A stretch of DNA of 64,000 nt from Algicola sagamiensis DSM 14643 (GCF_000374485.1 NZ_KB894491.1:310546-374545), one strand, 5' to 3'; shown: positions 20,268-30,133, counted from the stretch's first letter. Notes: generated from the letters alone by a model not told the origin. Made by a program: numbers and translations.

Positions 20268-20606
20268 TTAGAATTGTACACACTGAAATCTGAGGTCCTG
20301 ATAAAACAAGATACTTTCTTCCTGACTATCAGACTCAGTTCGAGCTTTCTCCACGGAGATTTGCTCAATAACTTCTGGCTTTAACCCTTGCTTATTACAA
20401 GTTTTGTTCGCCAGCTTCATTGCACCAATAGATGCTTCATTTTTGTCCATTGCTGAAGCTTTAATCAAATATACCTGATTTGGTTCAGCAATAAGAACCG
20501 TATCTAGTGTAGGTGCTATTTCACGTTGAAGCTTTTTCATTTTAGTGACACAGCCGCTCGTCAATAATGAAGTAGCGATCATGATGATACTGATTAACTG
20601 TTTCAT
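20268..20606 (-). CDS. small lipoprotein (paralogue of its upstream neighbour)
   Basis: The ATG at 20604-20606 gives 112 residues with a lipoprotein signal 'LLTSGC' (C19). The open frame extends upstream into the neighbouring gene but has no reason to start there. The mature region 'VYLIKASAMDKNEASIGAMKLANKTCNKQG' aligns with 'YSIIATHDSKDEALEGAIEEAEEFCEDKG' of the gene at 20626-20964, and both proteins are 112 residues long with a terminal 'FxC' motif. The two look like tandem duplicates. No function is known to me; the pattern suggests a small alpha/beta domain with a conserved cysteine pair. Confidence 0.75.
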   Translation of the reverse strand: MKQLISIIMIATSLLTSGCVTKMKKLQREIAPTLDTVLIAEPNQVYLIKASAMDKNEASIGAMKLANKTCNKQGLKPEVIEQISVEKARTESDSQEESILFYQDLRFQCVQF

Positions 20607-20625
20607 GAAACGAATTCTCTCAAAA

Positions 20626-20964
20626 TTACTCACAACGGAATAAAACGGTCGTTCTAGTGTGCTCACTTGTATCGATTTGTAAAAATCTAGGTAACACTGT
20701 ATTAGCAATATTCTTAGCTGTGTGGATATCTGAACCTTCATCTGAAGGCATCTCATGGTTAAGCACAACAACCCGCTTTCCTTTATCTTCACAAAACTCT
20801 TCCGCTTCTTCAATCGCACCTTCTAAAGCTTCATCCTTCGAATCATGCGTAGCAATGATCGAGTAAGTTTCATGCTGTTGTGGAATCATTGTGGTTTTTA
20901 AGTTGGAACAACCAGTCAAAAGAATACCACCAGATAAAATAATAAAAAGATAAGCCTGTTTCAT
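20626..20964 (-). CDS. small lipoprotein (paralogue of its downstream neighbour)
   Basis: 112 residues with a lipoprotein signal 'LLTGC' (C19). The mature part contains 'SKDEALEGAIEEAEEFCEDKGKR' and ends 'TTVLFRCE', giving two conserved cysteines shared with the adjacent paralogue at 20268-20606, 19 bp downstream. They are probably co-transcribed and stop at the terminator at 20226-20256. Function unknown. Confidence 0.78.
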   Translation of the reverse strand: MKQAYLFIILSGGILLTGCSNLKTTMIPQQHETYSIIATHDSKDEALEGAIEEAEEFCEDKGKRVVVLNHEMPSDEGSDIHTAKNIANTVLPRFLQIDTSEHTRTTVLFRCE

Positions 20965-21070
20965 ACTGCTTCCTACTTACTAACAATAATGTTCAAAATT
21001 TAAGCAATGGTAGCAGATCTAAAATTAACTGAAGCTGAACGAAACGATAAAATCTTACACTTATATTACA

Positions 21071-23428
21071 TTATTGCTCAAAATAAACGGTGACTTTCTC
21101 GATATGCCCACTATCATCAGAAAGTACGATTTGTTGAACGCCTGTGTGCCCTGGCTGTAGGTAAAAAGGCTGCTCGCCTTGGGTTGTTGAGCGATACTTC
21201 CCGTTCACATACCAGTGAAAATCTCCAGAGCCACCAAATCCATGCATGGCAATTTTAGGAAAGTCATCTTGTCCTGGTGGGCGCCGATATCGTTCTCCTT
21301 CCTCAATCCCAAATATTTTGATGCCGCGTATTGCGCCCGATTTGTTTTGGCATTTCAAAGACCACTCTGGCAACAACTGTGCTCGACGAAAACGGCTGGG
21401 AAGCCAAGGTTCCAATCGTTGTGGCCACAATGCGGCGGTATGACTCTCAACGTCTCCATGAGTACAGGATAAGTTCACTCGTCGCTTTGTCTGTTTATCC
21501 TGGATAAAAGCAGTCAGCAAAGCAGCATCATGTTCCGCCTCAAAACGATGATACGTTGGTGGCACATTCCCATCGAATATCCATGCATCATGGCTCTGCT
21601 GGCACCATTGGGGCTTGTTCATCGAGGCAAGCGTGCCTAGTGGCCAACAAATCGATTGACGCTTCACGCTTTTGGGTGCTTCTGGTAATGCTCCGTCAAA
21701 CTGATCTAAAAATTCTGCAATACTTCTCAGTAACGGTGTTGCTGTGTTCCGGCCATAATATCCCGGCATTGGGGAGCCATCTGGTCGCCCAACCCAAACC
21801 CCAATTGTGTATTCTGGTCCAACACCCACTGCCCATGCATCACGGAACCCATAGCTGGTACCAGTTTTCCAGCCGAAGCTTCTTCGATGAGCAGAAAGAC
21901 GTCCACTCAGTAGACTTGCTGACTGAGATGCGCCTGTCAGAATTTTTCGAATGATCCAGGCACTCCCAGCCGACATAAAAGGTCGTTCTACCATCGGTTC
22001 TTCAGGTGTAAAGCGAAGCGCAAGTGCTTTTCCATCATGCGTGAATGCGGTATAAGTTTGCACCAAGTCTTCTAGTGACGTACCAACACCACCTAAAATC
22101 ATCGCTAAACTGGGTTTTGCAAAGGGCGGAAAATGGAGTTGCATCCCAGCTTGTTGTAGTCTGGCAGCAAAAAACTTCGGCCCAAGGCGCTCCAACGCAT
22201 CAACCGCCGGGACATTCAGCGAACGCTGTAGTGCAGCCGCCATCGTCACTGGCCCTTGAAACTTCCCTTCAAAGTTATCTGGCTGGTACGCTTGACCAAC
22301 TCTGGGGACATCAGCCAGTAAAGAATGGGAGTGGAGCAGTCCTTCTTCCAGCGCCAAACCATACAAAAAAGGCTTCAGCGTTGAGCCAGGGGAACGACTG
22401 GCTTGAACCATATCAATGTGACCAAATCTTGTGATATTCCCATAATCAGCACTCCCGAGATAGGCACGTACAGCACCGGTTTGATTCTCTACCACCAGTA
22501 CTGCCGCAGAACTATATTTTGGGAGCTTTTGCACATAACCTTTACTGTAAGATGCTATCTGGCGTTGTAAATCCCCGTCGATGGTTGTCTGAATTACAGG
22601 CTGATTCGGATATTGGCGCTTTAATCGTTCACTCAGTAAATTTGCTGTTTGTGAAAACATGCCAGTAAATACAAAGATTGGCTCTTGCTTCGCAGGCGTG
22701 ACTTCATCCTGCGACCAGACCTGGAAACGCTGTAATCGGGCCAACACTTTATTCCGCGCTTTTTCTGCTCTATCTGGATAACGATCTGGTCGTAGGCGAC
22801 TCGGTGCTTGAGGTAGAACGGCCAATAATGCGGCTTCTGCATGGGTCAATTGTTTCGCGCTCTTACCAAAATAATGGTAACTTGCGGCTTGCACGCCTTC
22901 CCGTGTGCCACCAAATGGCGCATGGTTCAGATAGAGTTCTAAAATCTCGGTTTTTGATAAATGCCACTCCAGTTGAAGCGCCCGTAAAATCTGTTTGAAT
23001 TTTCCACCATAACTCCTTGGATAGGGATAGAGCATTCTGGCAACCTGCATAGTGATCGTCGAACCGCCCGAAATCACGGTTTGATTACGAATGTTCTGCC
23101 ATGTTGCGCGGGCTAAGGAAAGTGGATTCACACCAGGGTGATACCAAAACCAGCGGTCTTCATACGTCAGTAATGCCTGAATGTACAATGGTGATACATC
23201 TTGTATGGAAACCTGATAGCGCCATACACCCTGCGTATCTGCAAATGCGCGCATCGGCCTCTGATGTTGATCCGTGACGACTTGTGCAAAACGTTTATTC
23301 TCAGCGTGTATTGGGAAAATCAGGTCGATTCCCTTCAGTCCCAATATGAAACAAAGGCACAATAAAATGAAACGGCGACCTGGAAGTCGCCGCCAATATT
23401 GTTGTAATTGTTCTAATTTAATCGTCAC
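21071..23428 (-). CDS. pbpC: penicillin-binding protein 1C
   Basis: The 785-residue bifunctional peptidoglycan synthase has one N-terminal membrane helix (about 18-37). The glycosyltransferase domain has catalytic E90 in 'LLTYEDRWFWYHPGVNP' and 'GGSTITMQVARM'. The transpeptidase has S349-x-x-K352 in 'SPGSTLKPFLYG' and 'KTGTSYGFRDAWAVG'. A PBP1C-specific C-terminal beta domain covers about the last 90 residues. Its GTG start overlaps the end of the alpha-2-macroglobulin gene by 11 bp, the classic yfhM-pbpC pairing. In that pairing the macroglobulin is thought to protect the cell after wall breach and PBP1C to repair the wall. Confidence 0.95.
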   Translation of the reverse strand: MTIKLEQLQQYWRRLPGRRFILLCLCFILGLKGIDLIFPIHAENKRFAQVVTDQHQRPMRAFADTQGVWRYQVSIQDVSPLYIQALLTYEDRWFWYHPGVNPLSLARATWQNIRNQTVISGGSTITMQVARMLYPYPRSYGGKFKQILRALQLEWHLSKTEILELYLNHAPFGGTREGVQAASYHYFGKSAKQLTHAEAALLAVLPQAPSRLRPDRYPDRAEKARNKVLARLQRFQVWSQDEVTPAKQEPIFVFTGMFSQTANLLSERLKRQYPNQPVIQTTIDGDLQRQIASYSKGYVQKLPKYSSAAVLVVENQTGAVRAYLGSADYGNITRFGHIDMVQASRSPGSTLKPFLYGLALEEGLLHSHSLLADVPRVGQAYQPDNFEGKFQGPVTMAAALQRSLNVPAVDALERLGPKFFAARLQQAGMQLHFPPFAKPSLAMILGGVGTSLEDLVQTYTAFTHDGKALALRFTPEEPMVERPFMSAGSAWIIRKILTGASQSASLLSGRLSAHRRSFGWKTGTSYGFRDAWAVGVGPEYTIGVWVGRPDGSPMPGYYGRNTATPLLRSIAEFLDQFDGALPEAPKSVKRQSICWPLGTLASMNKPQWCQQSHDAWIFDGNVPPTYHRFEAEHDAALLTAFIQDKQTKRRVNLSCTHGDVESHTAALWPQRLEPWLPSRFRRAQLLPEWSLKCQNKSGAIRGIKIFGIEEGERYRRPPGQDDFPKIAMHGFGGSGDFHWYVNGKYRSTTQGEQPFYLQPGHTGVQQIVLSDDSGHIEKVTVYFEQ

Positions 23429-26400
23429 TGGTTTCTACTGTCATCGTGTCGAGATACTTACCAATTGCGTGACGAGCTGGACGGTACATATCCTCAATGA
23501 ATGGTGGTGGTACCTGATAAACACCAGGTGTCACTGCTCGCATCACGTAAAACAGCATTCTCGAAGAATTTTTGTTCAGGTGAATCGCAGCCACATACCG
23601 ATCATCGCGGTACTCTTGGTGCTTGATATCTTGAGGTGACATCCAGTCTTTCGGCAAGCGATCAGCAAACTTCACTTGCTCAATTTTGACAGAATGAACA
23701 AGATTCGGGTTCTCCAATTCAAAACCAGCTGGCAATAAGTCAACCACCAGCGCATCTGGCGCACGATGTTCTGATTCTACTTTCAAACCAACAACGACAA
23801 TGTCCCCAGATTTGACTTTTTGCACATCAATTTGATTACCCTTCTGATCGAAGTACGAACGCTCAACCTGGAAGGCATGACGAACTGGTGTTGGTCTTTT
23901 CTTCGTGTAACCCTGCCAAGTGATTTTACCGTAAAGACCTTCTGTTCCCTGATTCTTCAGCACAATTGCATCCGTAAAATCACCCGAAAACCAAGTACGT
24001 CGATAGTCTGTTTGTGTGATTGACTTCTGTGGTTCATTCCCAAGTTGGACACCTAATGTCATCGCTTTGCCTGAAAGCTTATCCATCGCAATTCCAGCTA
24101 AGAACATCGCTTGACGTTCCTGCGTACTAAACCATTGCTCTCCTTCCAATGCTGTCGCTAATTCTTTCGCAAGGGCAAGCACCTGCTCCTTTTGGACTTG
24201 GTGTTTCTCAAGTAAATAAATCATGTGACCGTAATCACGGATATTTGAACCATAATCACCCAAATAACCTGGCTGACGTTTTACCTGTGTCAACCCTGCT
24301 TCGATCGCAGCAGCACCCTGCTTTGTGTCACCAGCAAGTAAAAGTGCTAGCCCTAAATGCAACTTAGCTAGGGAAGATTTCGCATCTTTCATCTTATGCA
24401 TATAAAGCACACGTAAACTGCTCAAGCTTGCTTGATTCATTCTTGCCAGGATATAACCTGCGTAAGCTTTGTAAGCAAAGCGATAATGCGGCTTATCCTC
24501 TGAGTAACGTTCACCAATCATCCCGCCAGGCTCATGGACATATGCTTTTAGGCGTTTTACCCCTTTTTCTATCATTCCTTCAGGCACTATTGCGCCCTTA
24601 TCTCTTGCCGTTAGCAGAAAGTCCATGACATAGGCAGTTAACCAGTGTTCTTCTGGTGATTCGGAACTCCATAACCCAAAGCTACCGTTACTCTTTTGCA
24701 TCGTGCTGACACGATTGATACCAGCCTGGATCCCTTTCACTCTTACATCCTCAGGCATACTGTTCAGATGCATCCTCTGTTGTATCGATTGAGTTGCAAA
24801 AAGAAGTGGGAATGCGCCGCTCGTCGTTTGCTCCAAACAACCGTAAGGATAACGAAGCAGGCCATCCAAATGGTCTTCCAAATTCAACGGTACCCGACTC
24901 GATGCAGTGATTTGAACATTCAGGGTTTCTGGATAGAAAGATTGCCTATCTGCTTCAAGCCATGAAAGCGAAGCACCTGTTTCCAACGCAGCAGTCTTCT
25001 GTTTGGTTGTAATTGGGTATGCTGGCCTTGCGCCAATCGTCCATACGCGACCGAAATCTTCGATCCCATCACCAGCAACCTGGACTTCAATCGTCCCTTT
25101 TCCTGTCATGGCTTTACCAAGCAACTTTTCCCTCAATGTTGTTTTCTCTTTTGGAGAAAGCACAACCTCATGGATAACGGCAGGGAGACCATCAGATTCC
25201 TGCACAGTCGCATTCGTCATCTCTACGGCATCAAGTCCGCGCATGACCACTGTGAGATTTTGCGCGGCTTCTGTGTTATTCACGACATCAAGTGCAATAG
25301 TTGTCTGGTCATTTTTCGCAATAAAACGTGGCATCGCCAACTGGGTAATAATTGGCGCACTGATCGTCACATCTTTCTCAGCAGCGCCATAACGACTTTT
25401 TGAAAAAGCGACAGCCATCAGCCGAACGCGACCATTAAAGTCTGGTAGCTCGAAGGAAACACTCGCTTGTTTGTTTTCTACTGTTGTCAGTCCGGAAAAT
25501 AAGCTAACAATCTGTACATCTGTTTCCGGTAGGACCTGCTGAGCACCCAGATCGGCATCACCACCAAATCGAAGCTTCGCTTTATTCGCAAGACTTGCCT
25601 CGATCACCTTGTTATAAATATCCTTACTCATCGGTGTATAACGGCGCTTCCCAAAGAAGTATTCAACCGGATCAGGTGTCTTAAAGTTGGTAATATTCAA
25701 TGCACCCACATCCACAGCGGCCAATGTGACATGAACTTTTTCGCCAGGTTTCTCTTCACCATTCACATTGATATTCACCGTGAGTGTTTTGTTCGGCGAC
25801 ATTTTGTCTGGTGCATCGAGTGCCACAGTGAGTTTTCTGTTTTCTCGATTCAGCGGTAAGTGGATCAAACCAAAGCTTCGCTTCGCTAACGCTTTTTCCT
25901 CACTTGCCATCGGCTTCAACACAACCGCACTGACAAATAAATCATGACGGCTCCAATCTGCACCAACTGGGATCTCTAGATCTTTGCCTTCTTTCGAAAG
26001 ATTGAAGCGCTTCATCCATAATGGCTTTTCTGCGCTTTCGACCATAATCAAGGCTTCTCCCGCGTACGGTGGTTTGATATGAACGGTCGCCACATCTCCC
26101 GCATTGTAACTCCCTTTGTTGAGTGCCATGACCACACGGTCCGGACGAGCGCCCCCAGGTTTGCGGGCCGCCACCCATTCTTCATACCAATTGTAACCTG
26201 CGTAGAAAGGATAAACTGTTGTTGCTTGGTCTGTTTCCAGCTTTATCCAATAGGAACCATAAGAGACGGGTACTTTTACTTTTGTTGGTTCATCCGCACT
26301 TAGCGAAATCGTTTGGACGGATTCAACAATATCACTTTCATCAAACTCATAATGCCAGCCTTCTTCGTTGTTAAAGACCCAAAAGTAATTTCGATCTTTT

Positions 26401-28283
26401 TGAATCAGCGTGACTTTCACATTGTCATGGTGTTGTAGCTGCCCATCTAAATCCGATAGTAACACCTCAAATGTCGCATCATTTTCATATATTTGTTCGT
26501 TATCCGTAAATGTTGGGCGGACACCAATCATCGGATGATTCGGCACAGCTAAATACTTGGACATACGCGTGACAGGGCGGCTACCAGTTTCAAATAAACT
26601 CACAATGGCATGAATCGATAAAGCCGTTTTTGATTGCCCATGCCACTGAGAGGGCAGCTCAATTGTCGCAGCGCCTTTATCATCCAAGTTTTGCTTGCCA
26701 TGACTAATCAGTTGTCTTAATGACGTATTCGTTTTATCACCGAAAATAAAGTCTTTCCATGTAGGGATTGGTTCATAGTTTGGTCGAACGCTTACTTGGG
26801 TCGTCAGTTTATTCCCCGCAGCAGGCGCACCGTATAGGTAATCACCTTGCACTTTGATGCGGATTGTTTCATCGAGACCATAACTCAACTTTTTGCTTTC
26901 ATCACTGAGTGTCAAGCTCATTCGCTCAGGCAGAAATTCTTCAATTTTAAACGGATATTCATGTTGAAAACCGGATGGCCCTTGTATTACATATCGCCAA
27001 TCACCTGTCTTTTCTGCTCTTGGGATCGTAAAAGAATCCTGAAAATATCCCGATGCCTGAGGCTGGATTTTTGTAGTCATCAACTCCGTTCCATCTGGAC
27101 GAACAACTGTCGCGCTCAGTGTGGATGCTTGTTGAAACACACCATCATGATCACGCATTAGCGCACTGATAGTGACCACCTCGCCTGGGCGATACAAATC
27201 TCTGGGTGAATAAAGAAAGATTTCTGTTGGTCGTTGAGGTCGAGTTCCGAGATCAAATGCAGACAGATCAAGCGCAGGCAAACGATACTGTAAAACACTG
27301 AGTTGCTCATCCCTGTGCGCGTAGATATAAGCAATTTTACCCTTTTCCTGATCGGTCAGTTGAAATGTTGCGACACCTTCTTGATTCGATGATTGTGTCT
27401 TGAAAACCTCACCATTTTGCTCTCGAAGCGTCACTTCAATCCCTTTTTGAGCCTCACCGGATTCGACAGAAGACAGATGAACATCCAGTCGATTATGATA
27501 GACCCGCGCATGCACACCAAAATCTGACACCGTAAACCAGGTCCGTTTCATATATTTCTCATCATACTTCCCTGGGCGGTACATCAATGCATAATAAACT
27601 GCGGGCTTTTGCAGTTCAGAGATATCTTGCAAGTCAATACTTTGCTGAGTTTGCTTGTTTTTTTGTGCTTCAAGCGAATAACGGCCAGAATAAACCAGTT
27701 CACCAAACTTCTCCGCCAAACGCGGGAACCAGTAACTGTAGTTTCTGTCACTATATTCTCTGAAGAATTGGTTGACTTTTTCTGATGGGATCCGGAAGAA
27801 GTCAATTTGAACTTTATCAATATTGACTGTTGTAATGGGTAAACCTTTACTAACATTTGGCACAAAAAGCGAACCATCAGAGGAGAATGACACAGATGGC
27901 GGTAACGCTCTTGTTGTGATCCGCTTGTCAAACGACTTATCTAATCGCGAACCATTTGCTGCTTGTAGCCCTTCGAGTACCGTCACTACATAGGGCTGAC
28001 TCGGCTCTACATAGGGGAACCAGATTGTCTTCTTTCGTTCACCGATGATCCACGCGCCATCAACGGAAGTATTGTTTCCATCTTTGATAGAAAGATATTG
28101 TTCCCACTGAGTATTGGTATCCAGTGGTTGTGAAAATCGCACCGAGAGCATATTTTGCCCTGTTCGGTGTCTTTCAGAAATATCGAGGACTTGAAGTGCA
28201 TTGACTTCAGCATTCGCAAAGGCCTGGCTGCTGATCCAAAAAAGCAAGACCGCAAACCAGCGAGATAAGTTGATTTGATACAT
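23418..28283 (-). CDS. yfhM: bacterial alpha-2-macroglobulin, YfhM-type with thioester motif
   Basis: The 1621-residue periplasmic protease trap is built of many MG-like beta domains, with the bait/ANA-type central region. The thioester CLEQ is intact (C1149-L-E-Q1152 in 'YPYGCLEQTTSG'), followed by an alpha/alpha-toroid thioester domain and a C-terminal receptor-like domain. It should covalently capture proteases that breach the outer membrane. Unlike the E. coli lipoprotein, the N-terminus shows an ordinary signal peptide ('WISSQAFA' before NAEV) with no lipobox cysteine, so it is predicted to be soluble in the periplasm or otherwise anchored. It is translationally coupled to pbpC. Confidence 0.93.
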   Translation of the reverse strand: MYQINLSRWFAVLLFWISSQAFANAEVNALQVLDISERHRTGQNMLSVRFSQPLDTNTQWEQYLSIKDGNNTSVDGAWIIGERKKTIWFPYVEPSQPYVVTVLEGLQAANGSRLDKSFDKRITTRALPPSVSFSSDGSLFVPNVSKGLPITTVNIDKVQIDFFRIPSEKVNQFFREYSDRNYSYWFPRLAEKFGELVYSGRYSLEAQKNKQTQQSIDLQDISELQKPAVYYALMYRPGKYDEKYMKRTWFTVSDFGVHARVYHNRLDVHLSSVESGEAQKGIEVTLREQNGEVFKTQSSNQEGVATFQLTDQEKGKIAYIYAHRDEQLSVLQYRLPALDLSAFDLGTRPQRPTEIFLYSPRDLYRPGEVVTISALMRDHDGVFQQASTLSATVVRPDGTELMTTKIQPQASGYFQDSFTIPRAEKTGDWRYVIQGPSGFQHEYPFKIEEFLPERMSLTLSDESKKLSYGLDETIRIKVQGDYLYGAPAAGNKLTTQVSVRPNYEPIPTWKDFIFGDKTNTSLRQLISHGKQNLDDKGAATIELPSQWHGQSKTALSIHAIVSLFETGSRPVTRMSKYLAVPNHPMIGVRPTFTDNEQIYENDATFEVLLSDLDGQLQHHDNVKVTLIQKDRNYFWVFNNEEGWHYEFDESDIVESVQTISLSADEPTKVKVPVSYGSYWIKLETDQATTVYPFYAGYNWYEEWVAARKPGGARPDRVVMALNKGSYNAGDVATVHIKPPYAGEALIMVESAEKPLWMKRFNLSKEGKDLEIPVGADWSRHDLFVSAVVLKPMASEEKALAKRSFGLIHLPLNRENRKLTVALDAPDKMSPNKTLTVNINVNGEEKPGEKVHVTLAAVDVGALNITNFKTPDPVEYFFGKRRYTPMSKDIYNKVIEASLANKAKLRFGGDADLGAQQVLPETDVQIVSLFSGLTTVENKQASVSFELPDFNGRVRLMAVAFSKSRYGAAEKDVTISAPIITQLAMPRFIAKNDQTTIALDVVNNTEAAQNLTVVMRGLDAVEMTNATVQESDGLPAVIHEVVLSPKEKTTLREKLLGKAMTGKGTIEVQVAGDGIEDFGRVWTIGARPAYPITTKQKTAALETGASLSWLEADRQSFYPETLNVQITASSRVPLNLEDHLDGLLRYPYGCLEQTTSGAFPLLFATQSIQQRMHLNSMPEDVRVKGIQAGINRVSTMQKSNGSFGLWSSESPEEHWLTAYVMDFLLTARDKGAIVPEGMIEKGVKRLKAYVHEPGGMIGERYSEDKPHYRFAYKAYAGYILARMNQASLSSLRVLYMHKMKDAKSSLAKLHLGLALLLAGDTKQGAAAIEAGLTQVKRQPGYLGDYGSNIRDYGHMIYLLEKHQVQKEQVLALAKELATALEGEQWFSTQERQAMFLAGIAMDKLSGKAMTLGVQLGNEPQKSITQTDYRRTWFSGDFTDAIVLKNQGTEGLYGKITWQGYTKKRPTPVRHAFQVERSYFDQKGNQIDVQKVKSGDIVVVGLKVESEHRAPDALVVDLLPAGFELENPNLVHSVKIEQVKFADRLPKDWMSPQDIKHQEYRDDRYVAAIHLNKNSSRMLFYVMRAVTPGVYQVPPPFIEDMYRPARHAIGKYLDTMTVETSDD

Positions 28284-28366
28284 CTTTGTACTTCTTCTTT
28301 ATGAGATACCCGAGTAGAGTTAGCTTAATAGCTTAGCAAATTTAAATTAACAAAACATGAATATCG

Positions 28367-29170
28367 TTAAAATTCCTCAGATTCATCATCTCCTTCAAAA
28401 CGCTTCATTTCTGGTAAGTATTTTCTTCCTGAAGTGACATCTTTAATAATTTGTTCGTAAGTCCCATCGCTTTTTAATTTTTTTAGACCTCGGTTGAACG
28501 TTTTAATCAGCCGCTCTCCATCTGGGTGCTTTCTTGAAATCACTAAGCGCCACTTCGCCCGACCACGGATCATTTTCGGATGAAAAGTTACCTTAGCGAT
28601 CTCTACGCCTGTAAAGAAGGCATTGAGGGTATAGAAAGCGACATATCGATTTGCAATCACCACATCAACATGACCCCGCAATAACCGCTTAAAACTTCCC
28701 CTTAATGTACTTGTCCGCCGAATATTCGCCATGCGCTTCTTTTCGAGCTTATCAAAGGCTTCACCATAATAATGAGTTTCAACCGCACCAATCTTTTTGC
28801 CTTTCAAGTCGCCCATATCACGCCAAGCAAACTTATTTTTTTCCAAATGAAAAAAGTGCTCCGAAGATTCAATGACGGGTTCAGAGAATAAAACAAGTTT
28901 TGCCCTATCATCGCTTTTCGACCAAACCAAAGAGCCGTCCGCATTCCCACTGGCAACTTGATCAAACGCACTTTGCCAAGGAAGAAAAGCAAATTTTACA
29001 TCGACACCTTCTTTCGCAAATGCCAGCTTCACAATATGTGTCGCCCCACCCATATGCGGTAGTTGTCTTCCCGTGAATGGCGGCCATTCACCGTTCGTCA
29101 ATTGAAGTTTCTCAGCAGAGACAACCCATGACATCAAACAGATCAGCAGTGAAAAGAGTTTAGTTTTCAT
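28367..29170 (-). CDS. periplasmic solute-binding-like protein, family 3
   Basis: Starting at the ATG at 29168-29170 (27 codons inside the longest frame) gives 267 residues with a clean signal peptide, cut about 'VVSA' before EKLQL. The mature part has 'LTNGEWPPFTGRQLPHMGGATHIVKLAFAKEG', 'FLPWQSAFDQVASGNADGSLVWSKS', 'LFSEPVIESSEHFFHL' and 'LKGKKIGAVETHYYGEAF', all SBP_bac_3 features. It is clearly related to the gene at 4175-4987. There is no transporter nearby. It is divergent from the SGNH hydrolase gene with 111 bp between the starts. The C-terminal tail is acidic. Confidence 0.85.
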   Translation of the reverse strand: MKTKLFSLLICLMSWVVSAEKLQLTNGEWPPFTGRQLPHMGGATHIVKLAFAKEGVDVKFAFLPWQSAFDQVASGNADGSLVWSKSDDRAKLVLFSEPVIESSEHFFHLEKNKFAWRDMGDLKGKKIGAVETHYYGEAFDKLEKKRMANIRRTSTLRGSFKRLLRGHVDVVIANRYVAFYTLNAFFTGVEIAKVTFHPKMIRGRAKWRLVISRKHPDGERLIKTFNRGLKKLKSDGTYEQIIKDVTSGRKYLPEMKRFEGDDESEEF

Positions 29171-29281
29171 AGCCCAAGCATTTTCGTCAACCGTGGTACA
29201 TATTATAGACCTTGGTACATATTTCTCACTTGACAAAGAAAATTTCCGCAAGTAAAAATTCGAGAATGTCCCGAAAAAATT

Positions 29282-29989
29282 ATGACAGGCGCAGATTTGA
29301 AAATACTCTTTATTACTGATTCTCTGGGACTTCCGCGGTTAGATCCAGAACCTATCCTTGCTGAAGAGACTTGGATTGTTCAAGTTGAACAACAAATACG
29401 CAACATGTTCGATACGCACATTCAATTCTATTTTTACTGCGTTTCTGGGCTGCAATCAGATACTGTTGCAATTGCGAGTCAAGGCATATTAAAAGCCTAC
29501 CAGCCTGATCTCGTCGTTGTGCAGCAAGGAATTGTCGATTGCTACCCACGTGCGCTGAAGAAAAATGAAGTATCAATTCTGTCCCGCCTGCCCCTTCTTG
29601 GAAAACTGAGCAAATGGTTCGTCAAAAAGTGGTACAAAGAGATTGTACAATCCAGAGATATCACTTATGTCTCATTGCCATTATTTGAACAAAGCTGGTA
29701 CAAGGTGAAATCTCAGCTCGATGTACCATTTATTGTGGTTCCAATTGCACCAGCCTGCCCCGCGTATGTCCAAAAAAATCCTCGGATTGCGGAAAATATC
29801 CAGCAATACAATCAAGTGCTTGCACAAATATTTGGGGATGGTTTCTTATCGCATGCCTTTGATAGTGTTGATGCGGATCAGTTATTCTTATCGGACAACC
29901 ATCATTTGTCTAAGTTCGGGAATCAGGTTCTCTCACAAGCAATGGAAAAGGCTATTGTGGGTCGGATAAAAGAAAAAGGGATTGGATAA
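29282..29989 (+). CDS. SGNH/GDSL-type hydrolase domain protein
   Basis: The 235-residue protein has no signal peptide and an SGNH-like fold pattern. The strand-Ser motif is 'ILFITDSLG' with S14, block III is 'VVVQQGIVDCYPR' (around 78-90, a GxVD variant of GxND), and the C-terminal 'SDNHHLSKFGNQVLSQAM' supplies D205 and H208. The set matches SGNH hydrolases that act on acylated or acetylated polysaccharides or lipids; the substrate is unknown. The variant block III leaves catalytic activity uncertain. No clear Shine-Dalgarno is visible before the ATG. It is transcribed divergently from the binding protein at 28367. Confidence 0.7.
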   Translation: MTGADLKILFITDSLGLPRLDPEPILAEETWIVQVEQQIRNMFDTHIQFYFYCVSGLQSDTVAIASQGILKAYQPDLVVVQQGIVDCYPRALKKNEVSILSRLPLLGKLSKWFVKKWYKEIVQSRDITYVSLPLFEQSWYKVKSQLDVPFIVVPIAPACPAYVQKNPRIAENIQQYNQVLAQIFGDGFLSHAFDSVDADQLFLSDNHHLSKFGNQVLSQAMEKAIVGRIKEKGIG

Positions 29990-30061
29990 AAAAGTGCATT
30001 CCTCTTCGAACCGACTCACTGAGCCAGTCTCAACAGAAAAAGAATACATGTTGATGAGGAC

Positions 30062-30108
30062 CTGTTGATCTTTCAAAAATCCACACTGTTACCGAGAAAG
30101 ATCAACAG
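30062..30108. repeat. 13-bp perfect inverted repeat between convergent genes
   Basis: Arms at 30062-30074 and 30096-30108 are exact reverse complements, separated by 21 bases. There is no T run on either side. It lies between the ends of the SGNH gene and the lipoprotein gene, so a bidirectional 3'-end structure is the simplest reading. Confidence 0.7.
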
Positions 30109-30133
30109 ACCGTCGTATGAGTAGAGAGGAGTT

